This document shows, piece after piece, positions 13,001 to 26,399 of a stretch of 64,000 nucleotides of DNA (position 1 is the first letter of the stretch; each line of letters starts with the position of its first letter). The stretch lies in NCBI GenBank assembly GCA_019914995.1, contig CM034127.1, positions 10,974,001-11,038,000 of the forward strand, given 5' to 3'. Origin of the DNA: Acanthochlamys bracteata. Taxonomy: Eukaryota > Streptophyta > Magnoliopsida > Pandanales > Velloziaceae. The notes below the pieces were generated by a model. It was not told the DNA's origin. It saw only the letters and a list, made by a program, of their open reading frames with translations, and did not search any database. Position numbers and translations under genes: made by a program.

Positions 13001-16000
13001 AGTAGTATGCCAAATGTGGAGAACTGGAAGAGTGAACCCCAGCAACCCTATTCAGGTGTGAGCATGCAACATCAGCAGTTCGATTCTTGGCACGGTCCCC
13101 CACTGCAGTCTTGGTATGGGCCTCCTAGTGGTCCATACCATCCACTGCCCCCTCCGGTTGCATATCAAGTTGAGTCTTTCGCTTATTATCCTCCCAAGAT
13201 GCCAGCAAGGTCACCTACGTTGCAAGACGCACTGAGACCCATTGGTAGTGTGTACAACCCAAAGGATGTAGACTCTTATTGTCCTTGCATTCCACCTGAT
13301 TCTTTCATAGTTCCTGCTCACCCTCTAATTCCTTTTAGGCCTGGGGTTTACCCTGGCCCAATCCCATATGATGGTTATTATGGTCCTCCTGCAACATTCC
13401 ATGGTTCTGTTGATCGAGAAGGTCCTGTTATGAATTTGAATGCTGGGCCTGTCTCCGGCAATCAATACAATCAGAATGCAAATGTTGTCATGGAGAGGCC
13501 TCATGCAACTCATGGACCTCAGGATTCTCTAGTGAAGAGGGAGCTTAAGGAACCTAGTCACAGTCATGAAAATAATCAGAGGCAATACAAAGTCCTTTTA
13601 AAGCATCATGATGGGCGTGAAGATAATATTGGGAAGGAGCAGATGCAACATTCTGTTGTAACTAATTTGCCGAATGTTGGAAACGAGAAGCTGGAGGTTG
13701 CTTCACAAGATAATGTCCAAGAAGTGAATGACAAGAAGTTGATCCATCATGAGCAAGCATCTTTATGTGCTGCCAATGACAACAAGATGGATGTGACTAA
13801 TGTTAAGGCTGCTGGCATGAGTAAAGACTCTCATGCCTCCCATGTTCCAGTTTCTAATCAGCATGAATATCCTGCACTCAAAATGAATGCTACATTGATA
13901 GAGAAGATAGAGGGTTTAAACAATAAACTTCGGGTTTCAGATGTTCATGCGGAGGAACTATCGGCTTCAAACAGGGAGAAAACGAAGACTTCAAAGGTTA
14001 TCAATGTAAGGGGTGAGCAGTGTATAGAATCACCTTCCAGAGACGTTATGCTAGTTGAGAGCCAACCTATTCTGTCACAAGGATCGACTTCTGTACTAGG
14101 TGCACCTTTTGAAAACAAGAGAAGGGTAACAGATTTGGATGGGAGATCTATGATTGAACCACCAGGGTCACAAGGACTGCGTGGTGGTATAAGTGCTCGT
14201 TCACAGGGCCGTAGAGGAACCTTTCAAGGTAGAGTTGACGATCGAGCTAGATCAGAGATTAACAATAAGGAAGATAATGAATGGATAAATAGGCCTCAAG
14301 TTAGAGATTCCCACGTCTCTGAAATTCCAGCTGAATGTTTGGCTTGGAAATCTGTGGTTGGTTCTCATTCTTCATCTAAAGAGATTGTGGAGGGACATGG
14401 GTCACTTGGCTCAACAAGTGTTACTGGTGGATCCTATATGGCTTGCCCAATGGAAGGAATTGATCACAAAGCCCAGGTATTCTTTTTTCGTGTCCTTCTG
14501 TACATGAAATATAGTCGCATAGTTACCAATGATAAGTCTTTTAGTGAAGCTGGTGGGTTCCTAATTATTCTTCCGTTCCTTTTTCTTCCCTACTGAATTC
14601 TTTTATGTCTATTGTCATATTGTTTCCTCTCAACTTGGTGGTGTTGGAGACTGTTTCGTAACAGTGCATGGGAATGAGAATTGGAATTGTCAATACCAAG
14701 TAGTCTTTGGTTCATAGAGGAATGGGAACCATAATCTCATTTTATTGTTTGACATACAAAGACATGTGGGAACTATTTTAAAGTTCACTTAAATAGAAGT
14801 GCATTAATCATATAATGAAGGGAGGAACGCACACCATGTAGTGAGTTAGTTGACAGGTCGACCATCACTCTGAAGACATGGTTCCCCTTGGGAATGGATG
14901 TTTTTCACTTATATTTTCTTATCTGTTTCTATGAGAATTACTTCTGCTGTCTTTTGCCCATAAAGTTGCAAATAAATTCGAAAGAGCTATCAAGAGCCAT
15001 TCCTTTTGAGTTAACATACATTTATAGTTCGTGGTAGGAAAATTTGGAGTTAAGGCCCAATGGGAATTGTAAAGATTGAGAATTGAACAGCTTTCAGTGA
15101 GGTTTCTTATTCTGAATTACCTATGCTGTCTCTTACCCCATCTAATTGTCAATAAATGGAACAACAAATTCTATTGAAAACCTCTCATTTTATTGACATA
15201 CATTTGTAGTTCATTGTAAGAAAAAATTGTAGTTAGTCCCATCAGGGACCTGTAAAGACTGAGAATTGAACAGCTTTGAGCTATTGTCTAGTATGTTTCA
15301 GGTGGTGATGTGATAGTAGAGACCAGTGATGACATTGGTGGATAGGCACGTAGATTTAGTCAAGACTATCATTTCTCTTTAGACGTAAAATGCCCTTGGT
15401 TTCCTCTCCAGGATATGATATTAATGTGGTGCCTTTGTTTCAGCGTGCTAAACTAATAGAGATAGCAACAAAGCGTATAGAACAATTGCAGCAGGAAGAG
15501 GAGGAACGAAATAGGGAACAAAAGGCCAATGCTCTTGCAAAGTTGGAAGAATTGAATAGTAGGGCAGCAACACAGGGCCAGAGGGAGAATGGATCAGTCA
15601 GTGACAGCACCAAACTTAAGCAAACCTCTGGAGTCCTTTCATCTTCAGCAGATGCTTCTGCAGCAGAAGCTTCAGCTACAGCAAAGCAAAAGTCAAGCAG
15701 CGAGGTGAAGACTACTGGAGAATTGATTGAGCGGTCATCAAATTTGACCTTAGCGCCTTCTCAAGTCACTGGAGATCCAGATGTTCCATCCCTTGAACTG
15801 GAGCAACAGCTGAGATCTGCAGAAGATCTCAGCAGCAAAGCTGCTTCACATACTCTAAACAACAGCATGCGCAAGCAGAAACAAAAGGGGTATAGGAGAA
15901 GAGATACCAACTCGCATGACGGCGCTGCAGGTGAGAAACCTACTGCATTGGACTATACTGGAGATCCACACAATCCGAGTAATGCTAGTTTGCATCAATA

Positions 16001-17801
16001 TGCATCAGCTTCTGTTGGTGTATCAAACATAGAGGACAGAGAGGCTCCTATTCAGCATAGAAAGAAAAACTATAAAGGTCCAAGCCATAAGAACAAGTCG
16101 GATGTGACAGTAGCTTCTTCTATACCATCATCAAAGAATCCTGAAGGGAAAAAAGACAACAGTTTCTCTGAAAGCAGCAAATCTGGTACCTCACAATCTG
16201 TGTCAGAAACTATATCAGTTCCTTCACAAAAATTTAGTGAAACCATGCAAGGCCAAGAGACGAGGGATTCAACTCCCATGTCCACTGATCATGGGTGCCT
16301 CCCCACTGCAGAAGAGCCACATTCTAGGGCCGCCAACCACTGGAAACCACAGCCTAATAAGAGATCAGTTAGAAACCATCAGGTCCTCAGGCCAGTTGAT
16401 AAGTTACGTGGAAATGAGGCTACCATCTGGGCTCCAGTAAAACCAGTGAACAAGAGTTCGCCACCTGAACCATTCCATGGGAATGATATTACAAATGAAG
16501 GTAGTAATAATTCCTTAATAAGAGATGTGAGTGATGTTCAGAATTGTGTGAGAACTAAGAGGGCTGAAATGGAGAGGTATGTTCCTAAGCATGCAGCAAA
16601 AGAGTTAATGCTGCGTGAGAACTTGCAGCTTCAGTCCTACTCCAACAACCAGACAGGTCCATCTACTTCTTCTCTGGATTCTACAAATGATTCCAAGGCT
16701 TCTGAAAACAGCATAGCTGATATTTCCACAATTGGGAAAGCTGACCCTCCTGTGGATAGCAAGATCACTGAAGATAATAAACTAAATAGGCATGCAAGAG
16801 TACAAGCATCATGGTGCCAGCATCATTTGCCTGCATCGACATCATCTGGGCAAGGAACTACTGAGAGTCCAATTTCTCCTGAAGTTGTTGTGAGTGCCTC
16901 AGAGGCCACTCAATATAAGTCAACTAAATCTGAAATTTCAGTAAAAGAGACTCAGAGAGGTAATAATTTGAGTGTGGCTTCGACTGAAACTAGCGCCTTG
17001 CAAGTGACTGCCAAGGACTATGGTAGGCCCAGCAGACAACGCCACCAGCAGTCCAGATCTCAAATGGTCAGTGGAAGCAACCTTGAGTTGATTGATACAA
17101 AGGATATGCAAATTGGAAAAGATGGAGTTGGTAACCAGTATGGTGATGGAGACCATGTGCGGTCTCATTGGCAACCGAAGTCCCAAGCTTCTCAAAATTA
17201 TAGGACTGGAAGCAGAGTGAGTGGGGCACAGAGAACTGGTTCTGGGCATTATTCTCAAGTCTCAGATAATCGGTCTTTTCGAAATGTAGATCAAGAAGCA
17301 CTTAAGGGAAACAATACTTCTGAAACTAGAGGTGGGCATGCTGAAGATTTTAAAGGGCAAAGGCTGGGTAGTGTGGATTCTTCGAAAAAGCAATCCCACC
17401 CAGTGAAGGCATTCAATTCAGAATCTTCTTCAACACATCGTGATGCTCAGCCAGAATCATCTATGACGCATCAACAGCAAGGGCAATATGGCAGGTTTTT
17501 TAACAGAAGGCAAGAAGTGAGTTTCAGACGCAGCAACCAAGGTCAACATGATGGCAACCAAAGTTCCCAAATAAATATTGACAGGCAGAAAAGCTCATAT
17601 TATGAGTACCAGAAGATTAGGTCCTATAATAGGTCTGGTGACTCATTTCAACAGAATTATGTCGAAGAAGAAAAGCCAAAGGGTCCAGAGTCACATGGAT
17701 CAAGGTATACGGAAAGGGGTTCAAGATGTGGTGGTCACTTGTATGGGCACCGCAGCAGGTCTGCTGTTCGTTTTGGTAATTATCACGACAGTACTGAATG
17801 A
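10015..17801 (+). CDS. MOS1: MODIFIER OF SNC1 (MOS1) homologue, BAT2-domain protein
   Basis: Large low-complexity protein of about 1534 residues. In Arabidopsis MOS1 regulates expression of the immune receptor gene SNC1 and affects flowering and cell cycle; it is nuclear and related to animal PRRC2/BAT2. Coding exons that keep phase: 10015-10046, 11587-11661, 11761-11805, 11913-12309, 12428-12515, 12740-12820, 12948-14476, 15444-17801. The N-terminal BAT2 region is clear: MASSTLMGDRRWAPTRKSG, KVPKPINLPSQRLEN, LDPNVEIVPKGT and SKNDGFTLSSGDFPTLGS. A Pro/Gly/Tyr-rich middle contains YKVLLKHHDGR. Then follow an acidic and basic coiled segment, IEQLQQEEEERNREQKA, and a Gln/Ser/Arg-rich tail. The start is chosen because MASSTLMGDRRW aligns with the family N-terminus. 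The donor after exon 1 (AG|GTGGTA) is the least certain junction. Confidence 0.93.
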
Positions 17802-19466
17802 AATGCAACAACCTTTTACGTGGAGCACATGCTTGATGTTGGTTTAGTGGTTATACTTTCGTATGTATGTTGTCTTCTCTTTATATTCTCATATCCCAAG
17901 ACAATATTTTAGTTGAGCTTTGCTGCCTACTGACTATTATTTTGTGCTGGCAGGAGTCAGTTATGTGCTATGATAAATTGGTTCTTGAAGTATTCATTGC
18001 AAGTAAGTATGCTAGAAAGATGACTGCTGGTTGAATGTTTTGTATGTTGAGTTGATTATGTAATATATTCCCAGATGCTGGGACTGTTGACACCTATTTA
18101 AGAAGAGGAGTTGAATTTGTGCGGTTGTTCCTGTTTTAGGAACCATGGGATTCATCTGTTTTAGTTGTAGATGTTGTAAATTTTTGTTTGGCATTCTTCC
18201 ATTGTAGTTTGCAAGGTATGCCAAATATCGGTATTGGTCCTTAAGAACAATGGTTTCCGTTTGTTTGACTGGCAGTGTATTCTCAACAAAGCTAGTTCCA
18301 AGAGCTATGACAGTCAATGTACATGTTCAGAAGATCAGCCTGTGGTTGGTGTTTATATTTGTTTATTGCGACACTGGTTTGAGAAAAAAGACCTTCCTCA
18401 CATTTTGTTATGGAAAGTTTGTTACAATTATTACTCTTCCTTTCTGTTTTCTCTTTTTAACTTTTTTGTGGTTCAACAGACAAAAAAGTGTCAGTATTAG
18501 CACAGAAAGAGTTCTGTTAAGGATTTGGGAGGCATGCATACTTATATAGAAGCTACTGTCCTAAATAATATAATCTCTGCTGTATAAATTAGATAGAATT
18601 GGGTGAAGCAAATTCAATTCACATCACCAAGAAGTTACCCTAAGTTGCTTCGCTCTGAGTTTCAGTTCGACTTGGCCTATACATGTATATCATCACTGGC
18701 ACTTTGCATACCCTTAACGCTCGGTGCCCTCCGAGACATGTTGGTATTGATTATCAACTTCAGTGTTGTTCTTGTGCCGATGTGTAGTTTACATAGATAC
18801 CAGAAGATATTCAAGAATTAAGGCTCAGTTGATGTTTACATCTATGACTACGGGAGTGTTTGGCAGCTTATTGGTACTACTCTTTATTTTAAAAAAAATT
18901 TCACGTTCGTAATATATCCTTTTAATAAAGTATAAAAAGTACGAAAAATTTTTGTATGTCATTCAATTCGATTTCTATATATATAATTTTTTAAATAAAA
19001 AAATTTGATTTGTTTTTGGAAAAATTTTTATAGTATTTTTTTAAAAAGAAATTTTATCATAATTTTTTTCGGAACAAGTACAACGTCATTAATATAGAGA
19101 TCAAGCTTGAAACCAATCACATGCAACAAATCTCTAAAATGTCCCATGATAATGCTTCATCATCAACATCATGATGAAAACAATCTACTGTCACTATTCA
19201 TAAACGCCCTCATTTGTACAAGTTTTCAGGAAGCTTGTGCAGAGCGTCATAAGAATTTTTACTGTGTACATTTAAATCCTTATCATCCTTCCCACTTCAA
19301 CTGTTACTTGGAATGGCACAGCAAACTTGTTTTACTGAGTAAAGAGTTCCATTCATTGATGCAATGACTACACAACAGTAATGAAACTATAAGACCTAAA
19401 CTAGGAACAAACTGGGAAAATTTTCTATAACCTAACAAACCTAAAACTAATTATTGTAAAGAAGAT
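17802..19466. other. MOS1 3' region and AT-rich spacer
   Basis: The first several hundred bases are T-rich and probably 3' UTR of MOS1. From about 18860 to 19080 the sequence is very AT-rich. No further gene is supported. Confidence 0.5.
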
Positions 19467-21333
19467 TCAAATAAGTGAATAATAATTCCTGCAGCTCGGG
19501 TACGTGAATCCTTCATTAATCAGCTCTTCTGCCATGACCTTGTATGCCGCTTGGGTCAAATGAATTCCGTCCCAACTTATGTGTTCATCTGGGTGTTTGC
19601 ATACTGTAGCACCTTCAGCTCCACACATTGTGGTGGCATTGAAGTTGTAATCGCCACCAGCTCCGCAACATGCTTTTAGCATAGAATCCTCTCTGAATCC
19701 TAAACTCAATATAAACCGAAAGATTAATTAAATGTATAATAACAAATGAACAAATTACTGATGTTGAACTTTCTGTTAGAAAATTATATTTTACCTAGAG
19801 AAACTGCATTGTTGATGAGATGTATGAAGGCGCGGTAGTAATCTGCGTACATGATGAGTACATGAGGATGCTCTTGTCGAAGTTGTTTCAAAGCTTTCTG
19901 GAGGACCTCATTGTGGAGCATTGCAAGATTGCTGATTTGTGTCATGCAACCGTTGTGGTCATAGGCGCTAGAATCATTAATGCTGAATGCTGAAAGATAA
20001 GCAGGCATGCATCCAATTGGGAAATTTCCAGGGACAACAATATGAAGTGCACCAGCTTCAATCACTTCCTGCATTTATGCACAAGGAAGGAGCAAATAAA
20101 AAGTTAATATTATAGTACTAAATAGCTAATTGCAAGATACCAATTGTATGTTACACGCCTTTGTTGCGTTTATGATGCCCTGGACAATGTCAGGAACTGA
20201 GTTCACAATGGCATCCAACGATTTTTCTTGGAAGAAGATGTAATTATAGTCATTGCCTCCAATTTCTCCCATCAAAATCAATGCGTGCTTGAGTTTCTTT
20301 GCGCACTCTATTTTACATAATAATGTCAGCGAAAATCAAATAAGTCGATATAGAGTAAGAAAAAATGTTGGTAGTTAATAACTGTTTGTCAAGAATTGAA
20401 TACCTTCTTTAGAGGAACAGACAGTATTCAGATGATTTTTAAACCATTGAAGCTGAACATCGAGCGAGCTAATAGTGTATGGAAGAACAACACCCTTCTC
20501 CTGAAAGTATTGTTTGCTTAATGCAGTAGCTCCAGCCACGGCAAAATTGACTCCATGCTTGAAATCAGCCTTCTTGTCCAAGTATGGATTAAGAAGGGGA
20601 AGCCCAAGTGCATATGCTACAAAACCAATAGCAGCCAATCAATGCCATACAATAATACACGATCAATCTCGAAGAACTTGGAAAATATACAATCTATTTT
20701 GGAACCACAATGAAACAAATGTTCTTCAGTGTTTCTGTTGAATTGTCTATATGAAATACATTTACCGGAGATCACTGGATTTGAGAAAGACAGAGAAGAG
20801 GAAAGTTCACAACACCAATCAACTTGTATGGACGCATTCGGCAAACATTAATATGAAGTGTACTTGAAGCTGTTGAAGAGAATCAATGAACGGTATAGAC
20901 TATATAGACCAAAAAAGAAATCATACAAACATAATCAATCATGACCAGATCTTGAAGTTCTATTACTTTCAGAATATTTACTTTGTACAAAACAAGAAGA
21001 TATCATATTTTGCATGCAGACAAAGGATATATATTTCAGAGAACGAAACGAAGTAATACAATCATTCATACCAAGATAATCAATCATGAGCAGACCATCA
21101 GAGCAACGACCGGTGGCTTTCCCGAAGGTAGTCTCACCATAAGGAAGCTTAGTTATTGCTGAAAAACTTCCGCCACCTTCACTTTCTCTGATAAGATTGC
21201 CTGTATCAGCAATGGAATCTCCAAACTGGTATATAGCATTGATCTTGTGACAATGCAGAGATGCAAAAGCAGGAGTTAAACTACTGCATGCTAGCAGCAA
21301 AAAGATAGCGAATAGAGAAGAACTAGAAGCCAT
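19467..21333 (-). CDS. GDSL esterase/lipase (SGNH hydrolase), secreted
   Basis: Secreted plant GDSL esterase/lipase of about 376 residues that would hydrolyse ester bonds of lipids or cell-wall acyl groups; the substrate is unknown. Exons on minus: 21333-21072, 20616-20404, 20307-20159, 20068-19795, 19699-19467. The N-terminus is a signal peptide (FAIFLLLACSSLTPAFAS). Block I is FGDSIADTGN with the nucleophile Ser at about 40. Block III holds GGNDYNY. Block V is DGIHLT with Asp about 343 and His about 346. PGNFPIGCMPAYL is a family hallmark. Exons 1, 2, 4 and 5 join in phase. The third intron lacks a simple GT donor; AAG|GC gives the usual ATKEVIEAG, while a GT donor 4 bases later with an acceptor 4 bases later gives ATKALIEAG. 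A TATA-like run lies at about 21396-21405. Confidence 0.92.
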
Positions 21334-21399
21334 GACTGCAGAGATAGCATATAGAGAAGAGTTAAGAAAAGAATGAAGAGTCTTTCATGATTTTGGTAT

Positions 21400-22800
21400 A
21401 TATATGAGAGGGGAGTTCTGAATATGGTTGGATAGAAAGAGTTTAAGGTAAACTGAAATTACTTTGACAGCTCTTTGAAGTTAGATTCTGTAGAAGATTG
21501 CGCCTCTAAATTTTAGAAGTTTTATCAAGTAGGTCTCTCTCTGGCTTTAACAAAAGAAGTAATATATGAATGCAGTGTTTTAGAGTATAAAAAAAATTGA
21601 AGCAAATGTAATGTGATAAACATAAAGAATATATATCATAGAAGATTTTAGAAGTATATGTATATTAACCTTCAAGAAAACACAAAAATGAATTTGCTAT
21701 CAGTGACAACTCTGTTTTCTTTAAAGAGAAGATAACAATTTTTTAAACCCATTATATATGAAGCTCTTAATCCTTTAAAATCATATTCTAAACTTTTCTC
21801 CTACTATGAAACCTGTCGTTATCAATAAAACATTCCCAAGAACTGGTTGCTTTGATTCTTCATATCCATATACCATATAATATACACCAAGACTTTTGTA
21901 AATAGCACTGAATAGGCACAGCCACAACGTTACTGCTGGACTATTATCTCAAAAAAATTAATATCTTGAGTAAATTCTTATAACTTTTTATAATAATTTA
22001 ATTTTAAAAATTTTATTTTTTTGAAAATTATTTTCCGAAAAGAGAACGAATCATATACAGAGTCAATCAAATTTCAAAATAGAAATCAATTAAAAAAATC
22101 TCTATATACAGTCGTCTTTAGCAAATAACTGCTTGTTTAAAATTTAAAGCAGCTTTTACTTATTTGATTTTTTTCAAATTTACAAATTTACCTGCTTTTG
22201 TTCCAACCAAACCGAACAACGAGCGCGTTTGTTTAAGATTTTAAAAAACTATTTTTGAATTTTTTTTATTTTATATTTTTTAATATATATTTTATAAGTA
22301 TATAAAAAAATTATTTAAAAATTTAGAAAATGTAAAAAATTTTACAAAATAAAATTTTTTTATTACATATTATTATTATTTTTTCAAAAATAAAAAAATA
22401 AAAATATTTTTATTTTAAAAAAAATTATTTTATAAAAACTCCAAAAACGCATCCGTAACGTCCCTTTTTCACAACTAAATTTTACCAAAAGCTGTGTTCA
22501 GACATAGAAAGCACTGCGCAAATTATACTTCGACGTGTTCACTTGCGAGACAGCCTACCGCTTTTTCAGTAAGCATTTCAAATCTACTCCTAGTATCTAT
22601 AATCCTGCACCACCTCGTAGAACGCATATAAACTACCACATGCGCGTCCTAGTTCACATTTTGTTACCCCTCGAGACAGCAGACCGCAACCCGTGCTAAA
22701 GTTTCAAAATTGAACTAGTAACCGCCCGTTTCATTTCACTCAAGTCTCTCTACTTTTGTTTCCCTTCTCATTATTCCGGCAGCTCGCCGGGATCTTAATA
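21400..22800. other. AT-rich spacer between GDSL gene and coiled-coil gene
   Basis: No gene recognised. It contains promoter sequence for both flanking genes and a possible foldback element at 22221-22456, listed separately. Confidence 0.5.
22221..22456. repeat. Possible AT-rich foldback/MITE-like repeat
   Basis: Starts GAGCGCGTTTGTTTAAG and ends in a GATGCGTTTTTGGAG-type sequence when read from the other strand. The ends are inverted and the interior is almost only A and T. The GAGCGCGTTTG end recurs in the element at 55048-55281. I see no clear target duplication. Confidence 0.35.
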
Positions 22801-22833
22801 AATAGATCACTGAATCTTAAACAATCGCCGTAA

Positions 22834-25514
22834 ATGGCTTCACTCAGGCCAGCTACTCGATACTCCTCTTCAACTTCATCTTCCTCTGATCCATCGCCTT
22901 CCTCGAAGATCACAAGCAAACGCTACAATCCGATTCAAGTCGAAAGGAATGATTGTCGTGCGCTTATGAAAGCTCCTTCCTTTCAGATTAATGCTGTAGA
23001 TAAGACGAAAACGGGATCCAGGCTTGGAACGATGGTTCGAAAACTGATGGAGAAGAGGTCGGCTGGACCGAAATCTACGCGAAGTGGTGGCGGGTTCATG
23101 GTACCTGTTGATCCGATCTCAGAGGATTTCAAAAGGGTTGCAGGAGGTAAGGGATCATCGTGGATTTCGGGGGCACAAAGGAAATTGCTCCAGCGAGGAA
23201 GCAGCGGCGGGGATCGAACGCCTGAGAAAGCTTTGACGGAGGTGAAGTCGAATACTAGAACTCTTGCGATGGTTCTGCGGAGCGAGAGAGAGCTAATGAA
23301 TCAGAACAAACAGTATGAAGAAGAGATTTCAGAGATGCAGTTGTTGCTTGAGGAAAAGAATAGAGAGGTAGGCACCTTTAAAAAAGATTGAAACTTTTTT
23401 GAATTTTAATGGTAAGTGTTTCTGCGAGCATGTTAAAATGCTTTATTCAGTAGTGCTCCAGATTGTTATTGTTTGCTATGGGGAATCCATTTGTTGTAGG
23501 ATTTATTTTGATACCGAAGAGATTTAAAAAGTTAATTCTTTTGCGTTTGATACTAACCAGATTGAGAAATTGAAAGATTTGTGCCTGAAACAAAGGGAAG
23601 AGATAAAGGCACTCAAGGATGCCATACTCTTTCCGGATGTGATGAATTCTCAGCTTCAGCAAATCTTAAAATGCCAAGGTTCAGAGCTTAATCAGGCAAA
23701 GCAAGTTATACCGAAACTTCAAAAGCAGGTTACTGATCTGACAGGGCAGCTCCAATGCCTTGCGGAAGGTCTTGCGGAGGTAAAATGTCTACACATTAGC
23801 ATGTCATGTTCTTTACAACAATATGCTCAGGATGAATGAATCTTTATTTTGTGAGTTCTGATGAGAAACATCTCTAGATCCGTTTTGGTTGATGTTGCAT
23901 TATAACTCTTTTATTTTTGAGCAGTGTGTTTGAATCAAAAGATACCATTGGAAATTTGTTAAGATGCAACAATGGAAAGATTCACTAAGATATCTACTTC
24001 ATTTTTTTAAATGTGTATACTGCAGTTACTGTTCATGTATAATCTACTTGTGACTATTATGTCAAGTGCACTCTGAATTTATGAACTAGATTTCAGCTGA
24101 GCAAGAAGAAACTGTATCATATTCAACTATTCAAGGCAAGGTACTTTGATTCTAGAGATTATAAATATAAGATTAGTCTTTATGGGATTTCAAAGTGTAA
24201 TCAATATAAATGTTTAGGTTCCTTTTCTTTTGATTAGTACATGACACATTCACATAATTGCCTGAATTATATTCAGTTTTCTTGGTTTTCTTTTTTTTTG
24301 AATTAATAACTCCAATTGGAGTTCTAGATGCATGGCATTTCATTTATGGCTTTTTCCCTTTTTTTTTAATTAATAACTCCAATTGGAGTTCTAGATGCAT
24401 GGCATTTCATTTATGGCTTTTCTCCAGCAAGTAAAGCCTCTTAACATATAAGGCGCATGCATGCTTAAGTGTGGACTGACATAGTTTGTAAATGCAAACT
24501 ATTATAATTGCTAAAAGTGCTAAAGCTTTTTGTAATTTATCGGGTAGGAGAGATTTGCATTTGAAATCTTGGGCGGTTAGGCCTCCTTGGTTATTGTGGT
24601 TCTGTAGATTGTTTTCGAGTATGGCAGAAATTTGGAAGAGAATAGAAACAATTGCGTCAGAGTTTCTCTTCTGCTAAATTTTACTTGCTGGTATTGTGGA
24701 TAAGAGTTTCTGTGCTATATTTTACTTCCTATGACTCTCATTCTGCACACTACCTGCTATGTATAGAAACATTAGCATTCGAATAACTGGGTTGATATTA
24801 AACATTTTGTTCTGTTATTAGGTTAAAGCTGACAAGCATTCTGCAAGGAAATGCTCTGATGGGTTCATCAGTTCACCTAAAACACCAATACTTTTCGGAG
24901 AGGCTTCAAATTCTTTGGTGTGCGCTTGCAGTTCATGATTACAAAACCTTTATATATATTATAACTTAGAAGCAAACAGTTTATTTCATGCTTAAGAAAT
25001 GCTACAAATAATTTCTCTGTATCTGAAATCTGTTATTCTCTGCTTATTTTTCAGGAATATAGTTCTGGGGATCCGCTTACTCTTGCACCTGACAGCCCCG
25101 ACGACATGTTTCTCAATGATTATAACCCATGCTTGACACCGCGCTTTGCAAAGACAAAATTTAGTGTAAGTACAACTTATAAAGTCCACAAATGATAGTT
25201 AGAGTCTGCGTATTCCGGCAAAGCACAAAATCTTTCTTTATTCTTGATTTTGAACTTCTGTAGAATAAAACATTGCATTTCATCCAATCAGTGAATCTGA
25301 TTATCTGATCTTGATATGCTAGGAATTCGATGAAGACCTGGATTATGATTCTGCTCGTGAGGCCTCTTCATTCCGGCATCTAACGGAATGCAGCCCACAG
25401 TTATCCAAGAGTTCTGAATGTTTTCAGAGGCCTATCTCTGGGTCATCTGCGCAGAATATCCACAATTCAGAGGAAAACAAGTGGTCGGTTAATGTTTACC
25501 AGAAGCTTTTCTGA
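22834..25514 (+). CDS. Conserved plant coiled-coil protein of unknown function
   Basis: About 383 residues in five phase-0 exons: 22834-23367, 23561-23779, 24822-24917, 25055-25165, 25323-25514. The N-terminus is Ser-rich and basic, with NDCRALMKAPSFQIN and TMVRKLMEKRS. Residues about 140-250 form a coiled coil (SNTRTLAMVLRSERELM, then LKDLCLKQREEIKALKDAI and LTGQLQCLAEGLAEVKADK). The C-terminal third is acidic and Ser/Pro-rich with SGDPLTLAPDSPDDMFLND and CLTPRFAKTK. I recognise the pattern from uncharacterised plant proteins sometimes labelled tropomyosin- or myosin-like because of the coil; no function is established that I know of. Every exon boundary has good GT-AG signals, so the model is strong although the role is not. 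Confidence 0.85.
24301..24421 (+). repeat. Tandem duplication inside an intron
   Basis: A unit of about 53 bases beginning AATTAATAACTCCAATTGG occurs twice (24301-24353 and 24368-24420) at a 67-base period, separated by a T-rich run. The copies look identical, so the duplication is recent. It lies in intron 2 of the coiled-coil gene. Confidence 0.85.
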
Positions 25515-25722
25515 GTCCAATTTGCTATGGGATTATTGTCTGTAGTTTCTCAACAGTAGGGTTGAGCTCAGTAGTGGTCTGACTCAGGAGCATTCTGTTG
25601 CCATTGTTCATACCATGACTATTGGCAAACGACAGTAGTTAAAATGCCTGCAGGCAAGAACAAGTTTGTCATTACTTCTGAGTCTTATAAACTACTGGTA
25701 AACAGATGTTATATTGTCTTTC

Positions 25723-26375
25723 TTAGAACTTTTCAATAATTCGGACTAATCTAATTAGAAAATGCTGATTTTTGGGCCCCTGAACTGTCTGGATTCTCTT
25801 TCTCCCGACAGACCGTACCGGATTTCCAACTGCAGTAGTTCTCGGCGGCACTGACCCTGCTTCAATCTTAGCTCCAATGCAAGCTCTAATATTACCAAGG
25901 ATATGTGTTCCTGAAAACGAGAACATCCATCGCCAATCTTCGGGTGCCGGTCCCCCTTCTTTACTGGTTCCTCCTAATGTAACACCATGAAGCATTGAAA
26001 CATCATCGCCGATCACTGCAGTCTCACCAATAACCACTCCGGTTGCATGATCAAGAAGCAGACCGGAACTTATAACTCCCTGGGTGATTAAAACTGCGAA
26101 GATCTCCGAGACTTCCCGCTTTGTATGTAAAGCGCGAGAGACCGTCCCCGTTGTTTCCACAACGTTTGCGCTACTTTATGCGATTGAAGAGCGAAGAAAC
26201 CTTCGAAGAAAGAGAAGAACGGACCATGGAAACACAAGCAGGTTCACGGTCACGTGCTGCACTGAGATCAGCACGTGATGCAGCTTCGATGAATTGATCG
26301 TCGGCCAAGGCGCGAAGAATGTGGTCAGATAGAACGTTTGCCGGTACTGACTTCACGGAACTAATAAAGGTGATT
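25723..26375 (-). pseudogene. Serine acetyltransferase pseudogene
   Basis: Remnant of a serine O-acetyltransferase, the enzyme that makes O-acetylserine for cysteine synthesis. From the right on minus, LSDHILRALADD and ADLSAARDREPACVS match the N-terminal SAT domain. The middle continues in another frame as GFFALQSHKVAQTLWKQRG, and the hexapeptide-repeat core returns as LLDHATGVVIGETAVIGDD, LHGVTLGGT and TTAVGNPVRSVG. The frame changes at least twice, an in-frame stop separates the two halves, the hexapeptide coil after GGTSKEGG is scrambled, and the N-terminus is absent. No intron is visible across the fragment. I infer an old, truncated copy, not an expressed enzyme. Confidence 0.85.
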
Positions 26376-26399
26376 AGCTAGAGATGATTCATAGGTAGA

